Of a stretch of 64,000 nt of DNA, positions 11,316-22,900 are shown piece after piece. The stretch is taken from positions 2,821,501-2,885,500 of the forward strand of contig CM036642.1 in NCBI GenBank assembly GCA_020746105.1, written 5' to 3'. The notes under the pieces were generated by a model, which was not told where the DNA came from, did no database searches, and saw only the letters and a list, made by a program, of their open reading frames with translations. The stretch is from Trogon surrucura (taxonomy: Eukaryota > Chordata > Aves > Trogoniformes > Trogonidae). A program made the translations under genes and the position numbers. Positions within the stretch are counted from its first letter, which is position 1; each line of letters opens with the position of its first letter.

Positions 11316-12387
11316 CTCAAGAGCCAGTGGGTGATGGAGGAAAAAGAAAGTCTGCCTCCTGGATGTTTGTATTTCTTAAATAAGGCCTTGTGTTTGTGGT
11401 TCCCCAGGTTGTGACTGCAGAAGAATATAAATCGTTTGAGGGCTTCTCTTCACCTCAGGACTCACAAAGTTGGCAATCAGGGTTATGGCTGCATTTTCAG
11501 TCCATGTGGAAATTTTCCTTGTTCGTAACATCTATTGCCTGCCAAGAAAAAAAAAGACCAAATCTGTTTCTTCAGTGTTAGTCACGTCCTTGGAGATCTT
11601 ACCTGAATTGCAAGTCTTACTACATGAGGGCACCCTCAAGGCTTTTATATAACTCTTCACCTATTTTTACACGTTTTCATAGTTTAGTGAAGAACATAAA
11701 CACCCCGAGAGTCAACCTGACCCGACTCTGCAGAGTGCTGGGTTGACTCTTTCTTTTCTCCCCATGTCTTTTAAGGCAGCTTCTGTCTTTCAAAAGTTTG
11801 TAGCTCTTGAAGCATCAAGGATTTCTTCCATCTGGACAGAAACTCTGCCTCCTCTCGTATTTTTTTCTACCTCCATAGCATGACACGGATGTTTCTGAAG
11901 AAGCAGGTGCTGTCCCAGGCACAAGCAGCACAGGGTACAGAACAGCACAGGTAATACACACAGCACTAGTTCAAGCCAAGTCAGCACAGGGATATATTAA
12001 TACTGAAAGTGAACAAATGCACATTCCACTAAAGCTAAATAGTTGCTAAAATGATACACATAAAAGGTGCCTTTTTATTTATAATTCATGCTTTTGTCTT
12101 GATTAAAGGGGAGGGATACAATTGATAAATGGGTGTTTTCCAGGGGAAGCAAATATGAAACAAGATAGAATTTTTGTTTTGTAATATTTTTATGGCCACG
12201 TCTAGCTTTTTCAATAGCTTTCACAGCCTATAAGGGAGTCCTTAAGCCTACTTTCATTGATTTTCTCACAGCTTTTAGCACCTCTATGACTACTGGCAGC
12301 CAAAGTCAGTGAAATCTGCCTCATCAGGCCCAGTCAGGAAAACAGAAAAACAGCATTCAGTCAGGAGTTGGATATAAAGCAAACAAT
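11316..12387. other. Gap between genes
   Basis: No supported coding exon, repeat or RNA gene. Short open frames occur on both strands without splice support. Confidence 0.45.
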
Positions 12388-12393
12388 TTTATT
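12388..12393 (-). terminator. Polyadenylation signal of the small-protein gene
   Basis: Minus-strand AATAAA about 840 bases after the stop at 13228, giving a plausible 3' UTR for the gene whose last coding exon is 13358-13228. Confidence 0.4.
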
Positions 12394-13227
12394 AAACCTG
12401 GAGATAAGAGTTATCTGCATGAGCTCCTTGCAGATCTTGCCCCAGTTGAAACTCACCACCTCTGCAAAAAAGGAAGCTTGTACATAGCATTGTTTTAATA
12501 GAAGAGTTGCAGTCAGTGATGCAATTATATTGCATAAATAAAAAACAGCACAAGAAAGCTTTTTATTACAGGGAAGAGACTTTTCTATTTGGGAAAGAGA
12601 CATAGTGATACACAAACAGACTTCCTGGTTTTCAAAGAGAAGGCACAGCTTGGAGTTATCCAGAAGAGACTGGGCTACAGCCCCTGCAGGCACACCTAGG
12701 AGACTGGTAGGTGGGCAAAGCTAAATACTGCTTTTTACAGTCCAAGTACAGAAAACCTCATCTCAGTCCTGGCAAGAGCAGGCACGGGAGTTAAACCACT
12801 GAAGGTAGAAACCACCTGGAACTCAGGGCAAAATTCAGTTTGTGAACAGGACATGTACATTGTGCAAGAGAAAAACACCCAAACATTTATATACAACACA
12901 GTGATTATGTATTTAGTAACTCAGAAACGATCACATTTGCACATACACAGATACAAAGCTGTGCTTTGGGAGAATCAAGGTAGAGAGAGTCACCCTTTTA
13001 TTACAACTACTTGCTTTCATCAGCAGCTGCTGGAGTCCATAGCATTTCACATGGATACATACCCTCTGCTTCTTTCTGCAGCATGTGGGACACGTTTTTT
13101 AATGACAGTCAGCCAAGTTTTACACACCAACATCAAGGTTAAAGTTCAAGACTCCCCCTCTGCTCACACTGGAACCGCTTCCATGTGCGGTCTCTAGTCT
13201 CGCAGCACACCTCCGTCGCTCTCTTCC

Positions 13228-16200
13228 TCAGGTCGGGGGGAGGCATCGTGAAGGCTCCCGGCAGCGATGGCCACATTTGTTTGCCCCTCCCTGCAGCAGC
13301 CCCTGGTTTTCCACAGTCTCTTCTTCAGCCTCTATCACAAGCTCAGCTCCACAACTTCCTGGAATTTAAAGTTATCTCAGGTTCACAGTGACCAATACAG
13401 CAGTTGTACAAATGTTTAATTTGTCAGAGAACAGCAAAAATGTTCCTTGTATTTGTTCCCCACGCTTTCAGTATCGGAGCAGCACCATGCTTGGATGTTG
13501 AACCAACTCTATAAATATCTAAAGTGCACTTAACATAGGAGAGATGGGTCACGGCTGAAGAAAAGCAGCTTCTGATGCCTAGATAAATAATTACTTCTAA
13601 CCCACAGATAAACAGAAGCTCAGGAGCATCCGCATACCTGAACCACTGAAGAAAAAAGCGCTGGTCTGATTCCTCTGGGACAGGGAGGAAAGGGCAGAAG
13701 ATCCTGTCAAACAGTCCCTTGAACTGTGACACTCAATAAGATGCTGATCAGGAAAAAGAAATACGGGGCAGAGTACATCAAGCTTGTATCTTCCCCATTT
13801 CACAGACTTGTAAAAGAAATGGTGCACAGATGCCCCACAGGACACCCGAAATACCCATGTGATCAGGAAAAAGTGTACTTTTATGCCCAGAGACTTAACT
13901 TTAGCACTAAGATGCACAACTTAATAGTAAAGATGATTTATTTCATATAAAAGTTAATGTACTCTTAGACATGACTGGATAGCATAAATATTTTTAAATG
14001 GAACACATTTGTGGGATAAGTAACAGCATGTGAACTCACCTACTCCAACATATCAAAATCTCACATTCTTTAACAACGTATTTTGTCATGTCTTTAATTA
14101 CAGCAGTATTTCACGAGGCGTTACATTTCTCCTTTATCGTTTTATTAGCAGGTGGCAGAGGAACATACACCACAGCTATCAAACATAACAACTCCACCAC
14201 ATCATCTGCTCTGAGTTAAACACAAAGCAGTTCCACATGACACACTTCCCTTGCTTTAGCATGCATCCAAACAAGTTACAAACCCCACGCCCAAAACTCA
14301 GCCCACTGCTGCTCCACATGTCCCTGAACATTATTTCCATTGTTTCTCACTCAACCTCTTCCTTCAGGTATGCCCATATATACTAAATGTAGCAGGCATG
14401 GCAAGTCAGGTCACAAGAGGCTGTTCGATGACCTGATCTTCTGAACGCAGCAGTCTGAAGCAGCATCACCGCCCGTCTTTCCCACCGCACAGCCTGCAAC
14501 AGGAGCAGCACAGAAACACAGCCTACCTGTCTCAGACCAGCAGAGTACGCTGGTTTATAGAAAATTACATCTGCCTATTTTACTCCCAGCCTTTTCCAAA
14601 AAAAAGCTAATCAGTGCAGGGACACCTCCTTTCTCCCAAGCTGCAACCTGCTGTTCAGAAGGCAGCAGCACTTCTGAGGAATCATTGCAGCCAGAACACA
14701 CCTTCTTGTTCAGTCTAAACCCACGAAGAGGAGGTCTCAGCCTGGTAAAGAAGTTATTGCCTTCCACCTGCCTGCTGGATAGAAGACACCATGGTAAAAC
14801 ATGCACAACAGCAGGGACATTGAGTACAAAGGCATATAGTGGACAACAAAAATCTAGTATCTGAGTTCCAGTAACATACTAATAATTACATCCCACATAA
14901 CTGACTCATTTAATACAAGTGGGATAGTCTCATAACTGTTAGAGAAACTCTCTGGAGAACAGTTGCAAACACCTATCAAGATCATCCTCGTGTAAGTGAA
15001 CGCTGTTGGCAGCAATACAAATCACACCTACCAAAGCAGTTCCTCAATCTGTTAGGGGAGTATACGTCCTACTGCTGACAATAAAGGAACTGCTAAATGC
15101 AGTTTGGCTTTTTTATTATTTGTTTCTCCCTAATTACACTTATTTCTATACAACACTGATGGCAGTCCATCAGCATTTGTTCATTCACTAGAGCATTTCA
15201 CGATGCCAAGTTAGGCTTAAAAATAGACTCGGATGGGTTCCGGAGCTCAGTTTGGATATGATTTCTTGCATAGACTGCGAATGGTTATACGAATGAATTT
15301 ATCTTACAGCTCTCCAGCTTGCTCTTGGTTTCCCAACCCGCTAAAATGGCATCTGTAATCATACAGTAGATTGCAGAGGGCTATACATTTAGAAAATAAT
15401 CTGTTTATACAGCTCAGCATCCCAGGCTGACTTCCAGGAGCACGCAGGATGAGAAGCGATATATCCTGGCCAAAACCTTTGGTTTAGCTCCTTCACACCC
15501 ACATGCTTATGGACACCAGCACTCCAGTTTCAACTCTGGCCCTAGCACTCCTGGGAGGGGCAAGACTCAGGCTTTCAGCAAGGCAGAATCTCACAGCTGG
15601 ATTAAAAATACATTAAAACCACTTTGGGGGTTGAGCAGAGGTTAAACTGCCTGCATAGATACAGCCACAACTGAGTAGCTCTAGTACCAATGTGGTCACT
15701 GTACTGTGACCTAAATTTAATTAAGAGGTACTTCCACAGGGACAAAGAGGATTCTGAGGTAATGCTCTGCTAAAAGGGCACAGAGTCAGAAACTGGTAAC
15801 AGCACTATGTCAGGTAATGGCCTTAACCCAAATTTTAGACTCCTCATCTCTTTGCATGTGCCAGGCATCCCTTGGTGTACACAGCACAGCCACAAGGGCC
15901 ACAAAGGGGTTTGCTCCATCAATTAGACAGCAGCTTAAGTAGTTCACAGAAAGACAGGTCAGTTTAGGATGACAAGCCTCAAACTAGGAGCAGGATGATG
16001 AAGTGAAACTTGGACGTCAAATCCTAGGAGGAATCCTAAAATCCCAGATAAACCGGAGCGTGCCGCGCTCCATCACCATAACATGTAAAACCCAACATCG
16101 TACTATTAGATTTTTAAATGTAACTGAGTTTCAGACTCACCCACTTGAATCAAGGAAATGAAGTTTGAGGCCTTGCCATTTATCAGGTCAGAGCCTACCA

Positions 16201-18198
16201 GTGCCTTCTCGCTTTTACTCAAGTGTCAGAACTTGCTAATGTACAAGAGATTATACAGGCAATTTACACCAGAATTGGAGTAGCACTTGCCTTATGAAAA
16301 TTGCAATAAGTCCTCTGGAGAACCACCACGCATCCAAAGATTACCTTTATATAGGCAAATAACACTTGCAGCAATATAAACATCTCAGGTAGCCCCTAAT
16401 CTGATAGGGGATTACACAAACTGCAAGTGCCGGTGGTTTATTTTGCTTTTCCCTGACTACAGTTATTACCATTGAGTAGCTACACAAAATGCACAGCAAT
16501 TCATAAATGATTGATGGCTACAGTAAGCTCTATGGAGCAAAACAGCAAACTGAATTATGCTGCTGATTTTAAAAGAACAAAAAAAAGAATTCTTACAAAT
16601 ACGGTGATCCCTCTGATTCACTTGAACATTGAAAATTACTTCTCAGGGCTGTTCCACTGAACAGCCTGCACAGTCACAGATAATAAGAAAACCCAGGAAT
16701 TGTTAAACACACACATCTATAACAGACTTTGTGCTGCGAGATTTCTCCTGTGTCACCTCTTGAGATCACAGTTCCTGTTCATAAACAGCACATGTTGTAG
16801 AGCACAGAGCGCAGCAGGGGACGGACAGAAGCATTAAGCAGCTGAGCAGGCCTGAACACGCACCGTAACGTGCGCAGAGCTCTGGACTCAACATACCTGG
16901 AAGTGACAGCTTCAGAGAAGGAGGCTGAGGAAGCGGCAGCTCTTAGTGCTGTCACAGGATGACAGAAAGCTCATTCCATCTTTTTCAAGCCATTCACTCA
17001 CCAACAGTAAAAAGCACTGTAGCAGAAGCGAAAAAGCATGTGATATCCACATTTTTGCCACCAGGTAAAAAGCACAGTTATGATAAGGAGCATATTGAGG
17101 TTGGGCTGTGCTTCCACAGAAGCAAAAAAACTTCAATTTACCAAAATGATCTAAGCTGACAGTTTTAAATCAGAGTAAGTCTGCCCTCTACTAAAGCCAG
17201 GCCAAAAGGTCATCAGTAGAGGCCTTTTTTAAAATAATGAAATCATTAGCCACACTTATAGAGGCAAACCCAACAGTTCATGTGCAATTTTTTTTGATGA
17301 AGAATAGCCATAGAGGTTTTTCAGCTAAAACAAAATTACAGGTACATGTGCAGAGATGGCAGTAGCGTTGAGAAAAAAAGAAACACCAACAAAGGCTTAC
17401 CAAGAGATGTTAACAACAACCAGTGAATGGACTGGGGAACTGCAAGACTTAGAGTGAGTGAAGAGAGAAAACAGCCTGTTCACTTTGTTCTAGATAATAT
17501 TAGATAAAGGAATGTAGGCAAAACTAGTGAGCAGATACTAAAGACATGGCACCTACACAACAATTGGCTTCCTGAGTGCAGGTATTTGTACTTTCAGCTG
17601 TCAAGTATTGCAGGTTTTGGAAGCTTCACTTGCCTCCTCTGCAACTACCCAGATCACCAAATTGGAATCTGAAAAAAAAAAAAAAATTAAAAGCTTAATG
17701 GAGAAGAGATTGGGGATGTTGGCAGAAATTAACAGAGACACCCTGCAGAAACATGAGAGAGGAGCAATGCAGAAACACACACGAAATAGGAGCAATGCAG
17801 AAACACACATGAAATAGGAGCAATGCAGAAACACACATGAAATAGGAGCAATGCAGAAACACACATGAAATAGGAGCAATGCAGAAACACACATGAAATA
17901 GGAGCAATGCAGAAATATACACGAAATAGGAGCAATGCAGAAACACACATGAAAGAGGAGCAATGCAGAAATATACACGAAATAGGAGCAATGCAGAAAC
18001 ACGCAGCCTCCCGATGAACCGAACACAAGAGCAGTTGCAGGAGCAAACACACAACGGAGCCTGTGCCCTCGGGATCACACATCACCAGTTTCACACCCGT
18101 TTTAGAGGAAAAACTGGCTCCTCCTTGTGGAGACCGTGTTTACCTACAAGCACTAAAACCACAACAGCTACAAGCACGAAAACTACTAGTACAGACAT
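13228..18198 (-). CDS. Predicted six-exon gene for a 128-residue protein with a hydrophobic N-terminus
   Basis: Exons (minus strand): 18198-18144, 17439-17401, 16948-16897, 14774-14702, 13674-13638, 13358-13228. Phases agree at every junction (1, 1, 2, 0, 1) and the joined frame has no stop before TGA at 13230-13228. Acceptors before exons 2, 3 and 5 are strong, as are the donors GTAAGC, GTATGT and GTATGC; the acceptor of the last exon is weak. The product starts MSVLVVFVLVAVVVLVLV, a signal peptide or signal anchor. Later come a Ser/Ala-rich stretch, GNNFFTRLRPPLRGFRLNKK followed by R (a possible dibasic cleavage site), an N-Q-T sequon, an acidic segment (AELVIEAEEETVENQG) and four cysteines near the C-terminus. 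It may be a small secreted or single-pass protein. I recognise no homologue, and exon 2 (39 bases, phase 1-1) could be skipped without breaking the frame. Confidence 0.42.
14948..15145. repeat. Diverged duplicated block, copy A
   Basis: Matches copy B at 16311-16475 in order and orientation: CTCTGGAGAAC, GCAGCAATA-AAA, AATCTG-TAGGGG, AACTGC, then CCCT-A-TACA-TTATT. It could be an old local duplication or two copies of an unrecognised interspersed element. It lies in an intron of the predicted small-protein gene. Confidence 0.4.
16311..16475. repeat. Diverged duplicated block, copy B
   Basis: Second copy of the block at 14948-15145, about 1.36 kb away in the same orientation, with several small gaps between the shared words. 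Confidence 0.4.
17747..18008. repeat. 28-bp minisatellite, about 9 copies
   Basis: Near-perfect tandem units of 28 bases begin GGAGCAATGCAGAAACACAC at 17761, 17789, 17817, 17845, 17873, 17901, 17929, 17957 and 17985, with a partial unit before the first. Variants include ATATACACG in place of ACACACATG in two units and GAAAGA in place of GAAATA. Because 28 is not divisible by three and the unit lacks stops on the minus strand, all three minus frames stay open across it; the resulting long frames are artefacts. Confidence 0.92.
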
Positions 18199-18527
18199 GC
18201 GAAGCCAGGATATAATTACAGCTACCAGGAAAAAGTTCTGCGTGACTTATAAAAGCAGCAAGAACAGCGAAGGGAAAAGCTCTGCTAACGCCTCACAGAG
18301 GCTGCCCCCAGAACTGCAGCAGCAGCAGCAGCGCCACCTGCGGCCGGCAGGGAGCAGCCTCACCCGGCTCAACACGGGCACCCGCCGCCGGCGGCCACCG
18401 GGGCTGCGGCCGCCGAAGAGACCAAACCCGCCCGCACGCGCTCCCCCGACAGCGCCACCTCTCCCCGCTCGCGGCGGTGCTTGTAGCCGCGCGCTGCCGC
18501 GGAGGGAGGGGCCGCGCCCGGGCCCTC

Positions 18528-18543
18528 GGAACCTTCTGGAAGG
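18528..18543. promoter_or_regulatory. Perfect heat-shock element
   Basis: GGAACCTTCTGGAAGG contains three inverted five-base units, gGAAc-cTTCt-gGAAg, the canonical HSF1 binding array, inside the CpG island. It would suit heat- or stress-responsive transcription in one or both directions. A single chance site in GC-rich DNA is possible. Confidence 0.5.
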
Positions 18544-18559
18544 CGGGAGGGGCCGCCCT

Positions 18560-18686
18560 GCTGCGCGTGGCTCCGCGGGCCTTCAGAGGAGCTCGAGGGG
18601 CGGCCGCTGGTGCCCTCAGAGGGAGCCAGGGAGCTCGCCTTGTGTGCTTGGGGGGCTCCTGCTGCGGCAGGTGGTTCTCCTGCCTG
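18560..18686 (+). other. Possible non-coding first exon on the plus strand
   Basis: The island ends with CTGCCTG|GTAAGAG, a good donor at 18687. No ATG occurs in the preceding bases on this strand, so the exon would be untranslated. It may be the first exon of the large plus-strand gene, 20 kb before its signal-peptide exon. The 5' boundary given is arbitrary. Confidence 0.35.
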
Positions 18687-19898
18687 GTAAGAGAAAAAAA
18701 TAGAGTGTTATGTTTGCATTTTGTGGCAGGAGCAGCTTTGGTGGAGCTAAACAATAGTTTGGCTGAGGTTTTTTTTGTAGAATTTTTTTTTTTATGCTCA
18801 TTATTCTTCTACCTTTGGTTTTTACTCTTGTTTTAGTTTGGGTTTTTGTTTAATTTTTGTTTTTAGGAGTTGTTACTAGTGTAAGCTAATAAGTACAAAG
18901 TTGCACTGGGGCGGTTAAAAGTGCCTGGGCTGGTTATTTCAGCTGTGCTTTGATTTAGCCCAGCTGGGCTGGTTCTGCTCTTGAGGCCGACAATAGGAGA
19001 GGGGCGTGAAAGAACCCACTGAGCTGCAAGAACACTTGGGTTTGGTCGATGTCAGTTCATAATTGTTGTGCTTGCAAACGTTTCTAGTTTTTTTCTGTCT
19101 TGTTGGGTAACGTGTCTGGTCTGCTGCAGAGCCCTGGTCAGTTGCAGAGGGGTCCGTGTCAGGTGTTGGTCAACCAGTCGAGCAGGTAAATAAACAAATG
19201 GCTCTAAATGGATTTATGAAACTGATCATATGTGTCCACTGAATTTCTGTAAAAGTGTAAGGAGCCTTATTTAATATAGGATTTTCTGTGCACGCTCTTA
19301 GGACCTATACAGATAGACCTGGAACTGAGAACAGAGGTTTTGCAGTGATGCTAACTCCCCTTTTTACCTATGTAGGTCATAACTGAGGTTTGTTTAGTGA
19401 AATTTGAAAGTCTTTATCAAAACATGTTAAAGTGTGTGCCTCAGTTATGTGTGTGAAGCAACTGGTATGTGTGCAGGCTAATGGAGCATCATGCAGTGTA
19501 AGCAGTTACTTGGTTGGCAAAGAGACAAGTGATGTCTCAAAAACAGACTTTGCGTTTAATCAACATGTGTGAGGCGAGCCTTACATCAAGTTGCAAAATC
19601 AATACAGCTTGTAGGACAAAAAGCTGGTATAATCATACAGTTTTAGCCAGCAAGGGGACTCAGGTTTCATCTTGAAGAGTTGTCTATTGCACGTAATTAG
19701 GCTCATGTACATACATCTGTGAAATAGTGCCTATTTTTATTAGGCAGAAACTCCTTTAATTGAAGGATGCAATTTCAGCTGTAAGGCTTGGAAAAGTGCA
19801 CTAAAGGAACAGGCTTGAACAGGTGAAGCTTTTCTGTGATGGAGAGATCACTTTCTGCTGTGTGAGTCCTATGCTGACTTGTCCCTCCTTTTTTGCAG

Positions 19899-19993
19899 CT
19901 GTCACTGCAGGGCATACACTTTCGTTGGATGTTTGTTGAAAATGATGATCTGCAGCTTCTTTTCATCTATCCTGAGATGCTGCTTTTAGAGCT
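19899..19993 (+). other. Candidate exon of unknown transcript
   Basis: An excellent acceptor (TCCCTCCTTTTTTGCAG) is followed by 31 open codons (GIHFRWMFVENDDLQLLFIY) up to TGA, overlapped by a possible donor, GAGCT|GTGAGA, at 19994. In phase 0 it joins the frame leaving the CpG-island exon, but no ATG lies upstream. It may be an untranslated or alternative exon, or chance. Confidence 0.25.
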
Positions 19994-22900
19994 GTGAGAG
20001 GAATGGCTGTGAAAGAGATGACTTTGGTCTCTAGATCACTGGCTGTTGAATGAAGTATGATCCGTGCTGGGGATGGGTAGGAATGGTGTCTACATGGGTA
20101 ATGAATGGGCCATGAGGTGCATCACCGGTGATGGTTTTGCCTTCCTGAACACCGAATTTGTATGCTGAATGCAAATGGTGTGCTATAATGTGTGTAAATG
20201 TAGACGAGAACCATTCCTGTCCCCTGAGAAGTTTTATCCTGTTGCTCACATGTTGTGATGAACGTCCTCTTGTTAATGGATTGTATCACCTGAAAGTGTT
20301 TAGCTCCTAATAGCACTGGCAACTGGAGGCCAGTGAGGAGTATTCTTACTGAGTAGTTGATTACTCTTTGCATGGAGAAACCAGGAAGAGAATGAGCTTT
20401 TCAGGAAGGTGGTAGTTGAAGACCTTAGTTACTGTTGCAGTTAATAGTCTAACTGTATCTTGAGTCAAGAAACACAGTAATTTAGTTGGTCTAGGGGCCA
20501 CAGTTAGGATGGCTGTCACTTAAGTGCTGTACTTTGTGAGAAAAATGAAACTAGGTGTAACTATGTGTAGTGACTGAAATTCGGTGCTTGATTTCAGAAA
20601 CTAAATTTTGATTCAAGTCTTCTAAGCAACAGTAAAGAACAGTGTGTTTGTATTGCAGGGTAACAGCTGTGAATGAAACTAGTTGGTTGGGATGGATGTT
20701 GCATGCAAGTGTGGTGTTTATTGACGAATTTTAATTGGCTTTTGAAGGACATGATTATAGATGTGGACCTACGCTTTTCTTTTTTTGTGCACTTTGTAAG
20801 TAAATGCACATAACTGTGGAGGCTCTATACCTCAAGCAGCCATATTTTCAGTAAATGCACTGAATGCTTTGTTCGTCTGTGAATAGTAATTGAGTTCTGG
20901 ACAGCATTTATAGTGCTAATACAGCTACCATGATGTATAATAATGCTTAAGAGCTCCAGGGAGGCTCATTTACATGATAGTGAGGGAAATGGTCTTGCCT
21001 GGAATAAGAATTAAGAGACTGGTATTGTGTGAATTAAAAAATTGGTTTTAGGTGGGGAAAACCTGAGTGAACTGAAGTTGAGGTGGGGGGGGAGAAGTGT
21101 GAAAAGGCATTTTAAATGATTACTAGAAAGACAGCTTGTTTTTTTTCTCCTTTCCCTTGAAATAAGGGAGTTACCTCTCTGTGTAGATACTTGGAAGAGG
21201 CATTAAGTTAGCCTGGGGAGAACTGGGTGCTGTTCTGTTGCAGATTCCTTATGTGGTCAGCTGAGAAGGAGGAATTTTGTGTAATGAGCTTGCGTTGTCT
21301 AGGCATGACTTTAGTTTGTACTTGTTTTCTGTTAAATGTCAGATTTCTCTTGAAGGTATTTCCTTGTGATTTGCTCCATGTATTAGAAATGTAATGAGTC
21401 TGTGGACATAATCCTACTGATTGACCCATGTTATTCCCCACACTGTCACTGAGGTAAATTCATAACCACTTGTCACTTAGAATGTTAAATCAAGTGCAGA
21501 AGGCAGGAGTTCTTTTCCAAGTACTCCCAAGCTTGTTTTAAAATCAGGAATTTGGCTATTTGGGGAAGCCAGTTTTCCAAGGCTCCCTGCATAGCTGGAG
21601 AGACAAACTCCCAGCAGGAAAGGATTTGCAACAGTTGGGACTTAGCTTCTGTCTGACTGCAGAGTTCACAGTGATTGACTTCGCTGAAGTTAGCCTGTGT
21701 GAATGCTCCCAGAGGTGCACTGAGCAGCTCCGAGTGTCTGGTCCATTGTACTCATAAAGCATACTGAGATTCTATGTGAAAGATGCTGCTGGAAATCTAA
21801 GTATTACTGTTGTCATCAAGTTGATGATGGTACATCTGTGTGTCCTAGGGGAATGCCCTGTGTGAGTGTGAAGTGACTTGATCGTTTTCCTACCCTTAAA
21901 ATCAGAGCTTTTACAGCTGTGATGTCCTTGTTTATAAAATATATTGATCCAGCGACATCGTAATCTTGAGATATGACTTGTCTCATTAGCTAGCAACTGG
22001 AAGTTGCTGTAGCAATCCTGTGAATTAGAGTGAGTACAGGCAGAGGTAGGAAGTGCCATCTGGCCTGGCAAGTGGCTGATTGAAAGGTTTGTGTGGCTGG
22101 TGTCTTGTAGCCTTAGATCATTTGGGCAAGCTCTGTCAAGGTCAGTTACAGCTTCACTCTTTGGAAAGTGATGGCCAAAGGCTTCTGCTCTTGGTTCTTT
22201 GTAGCCTGTGCTTGAACCAAGAGATTGTTTCATGTTGCAGTGATTGGATGCTTAGAGTGAGAGGTCGCTTTCTAATGCCTGCTGTCACAAAAAAAAAAAA
22301 AAAATCATGCTTTTGCCCTGTCCCTGTTAGAAAATGGGGAGAAAGAGTAGGCTTAGCCTTGCACCTTGCCAAGGTGTTTAGCTCTTCAGAGGCTGTAGCT
22401 CAGCTGGTAGCCAGGGATGCAGTCACATGTGCAAATGCTCCAGCAGCTTAAAGGTACTTAAAGCATTTATCACTCTTCACAGCCATCCATGCCACTTTTA
22501 ACAAACTTGTTGCTTTGTCTACCTTTCTATTTTAGTAATGGGAAAATAAATAGCAGAAGGTAGGTCGTGGCAACTGCTTTTTATTTTCAGAAAGCTGTGG
22601 GGCAGGTGGAGCTATCTTCATACTCACTATTTCTGCTGCTTGATGTGAGGAGGTACCCCAGGATCACTGTTGCCCTGGTGGCTCTGAGCAGAAGTGTTAC
22701 TAGAAACTGAATGCTGATGGGGATTTGTCTGAGCTGATGCTGGAAGAAGAAATTAGGAGGATGCTTCACAGCAACTCTAAGCTTGCTTGGAAGGTCCAGG
22801 TTTTAGTGTGCGTTAATATTGCTAAAATGATATGAACCTGTGTAGCTGCACCTTGGGCTTTTCATCTTATTTTAGTGTCTGGAAGAGGACAGCGTTATTT

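Larger units (their letters stand above)
18290..18690. promoter_or_regulatory. CpG island, probable bidirectional promoter
   Basis: Very GC- and CpG-rich, with GC-box-like runs (GGGAGGGGCCGC) and a (CAG)5 run at 18317-18331. The start codon of the predicted minus-strand gene lies about 90 bases to its left and a good plus-strand donor at its right edge (18687). Strand composition of the flanks changes direction here, which supports transcription going both ways. Confidence 0.65.

Noticed and set aside
12394..12693. 110-codon minus-strand frame
   Set aside because: Lies in the presumed 3' UTR of the small-protein gene, has no supporting start or splice site, and its composition looks random.
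14036..14110. Possible minus-strand exon with a good donor (GTAG|GTGAGT) at 14036
   Set aside because: Weak acceptor, and its phase does not fit between the neighbouring exons of the small-protein gene.
17006..17020. 15-base micro-exon on the minus strand between a fine acceptor and TTG|GTGAGT
   Set aside because: Too short to support from sequence alone; not needed for the frame of the small-protein gene.
17601..18094. Three long minus-strand open frames of 121-149 codons with repeats such as ALLLFHVCFCIAPIS
   Set aside because: They are all products of the 28-bp minisatellite, whose unit lacks stops on that strand in every frame.
17963..18703. 246-codon plus-strand frame through the CpG island, and a 153-codon minus frame opposite
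   Set aside because: Part minisatellite, part GC-rich DNA with few stops; composition (Arg, Pro, Gly, Ala) is what GC-rich sequence gives, and no ATG or splice context supports them.
22289..22304. A16 run as the tail of a processed pseudogene
   Set aside because: No coding similarity, polyadenylation signal or target-site duplication seen upstream.
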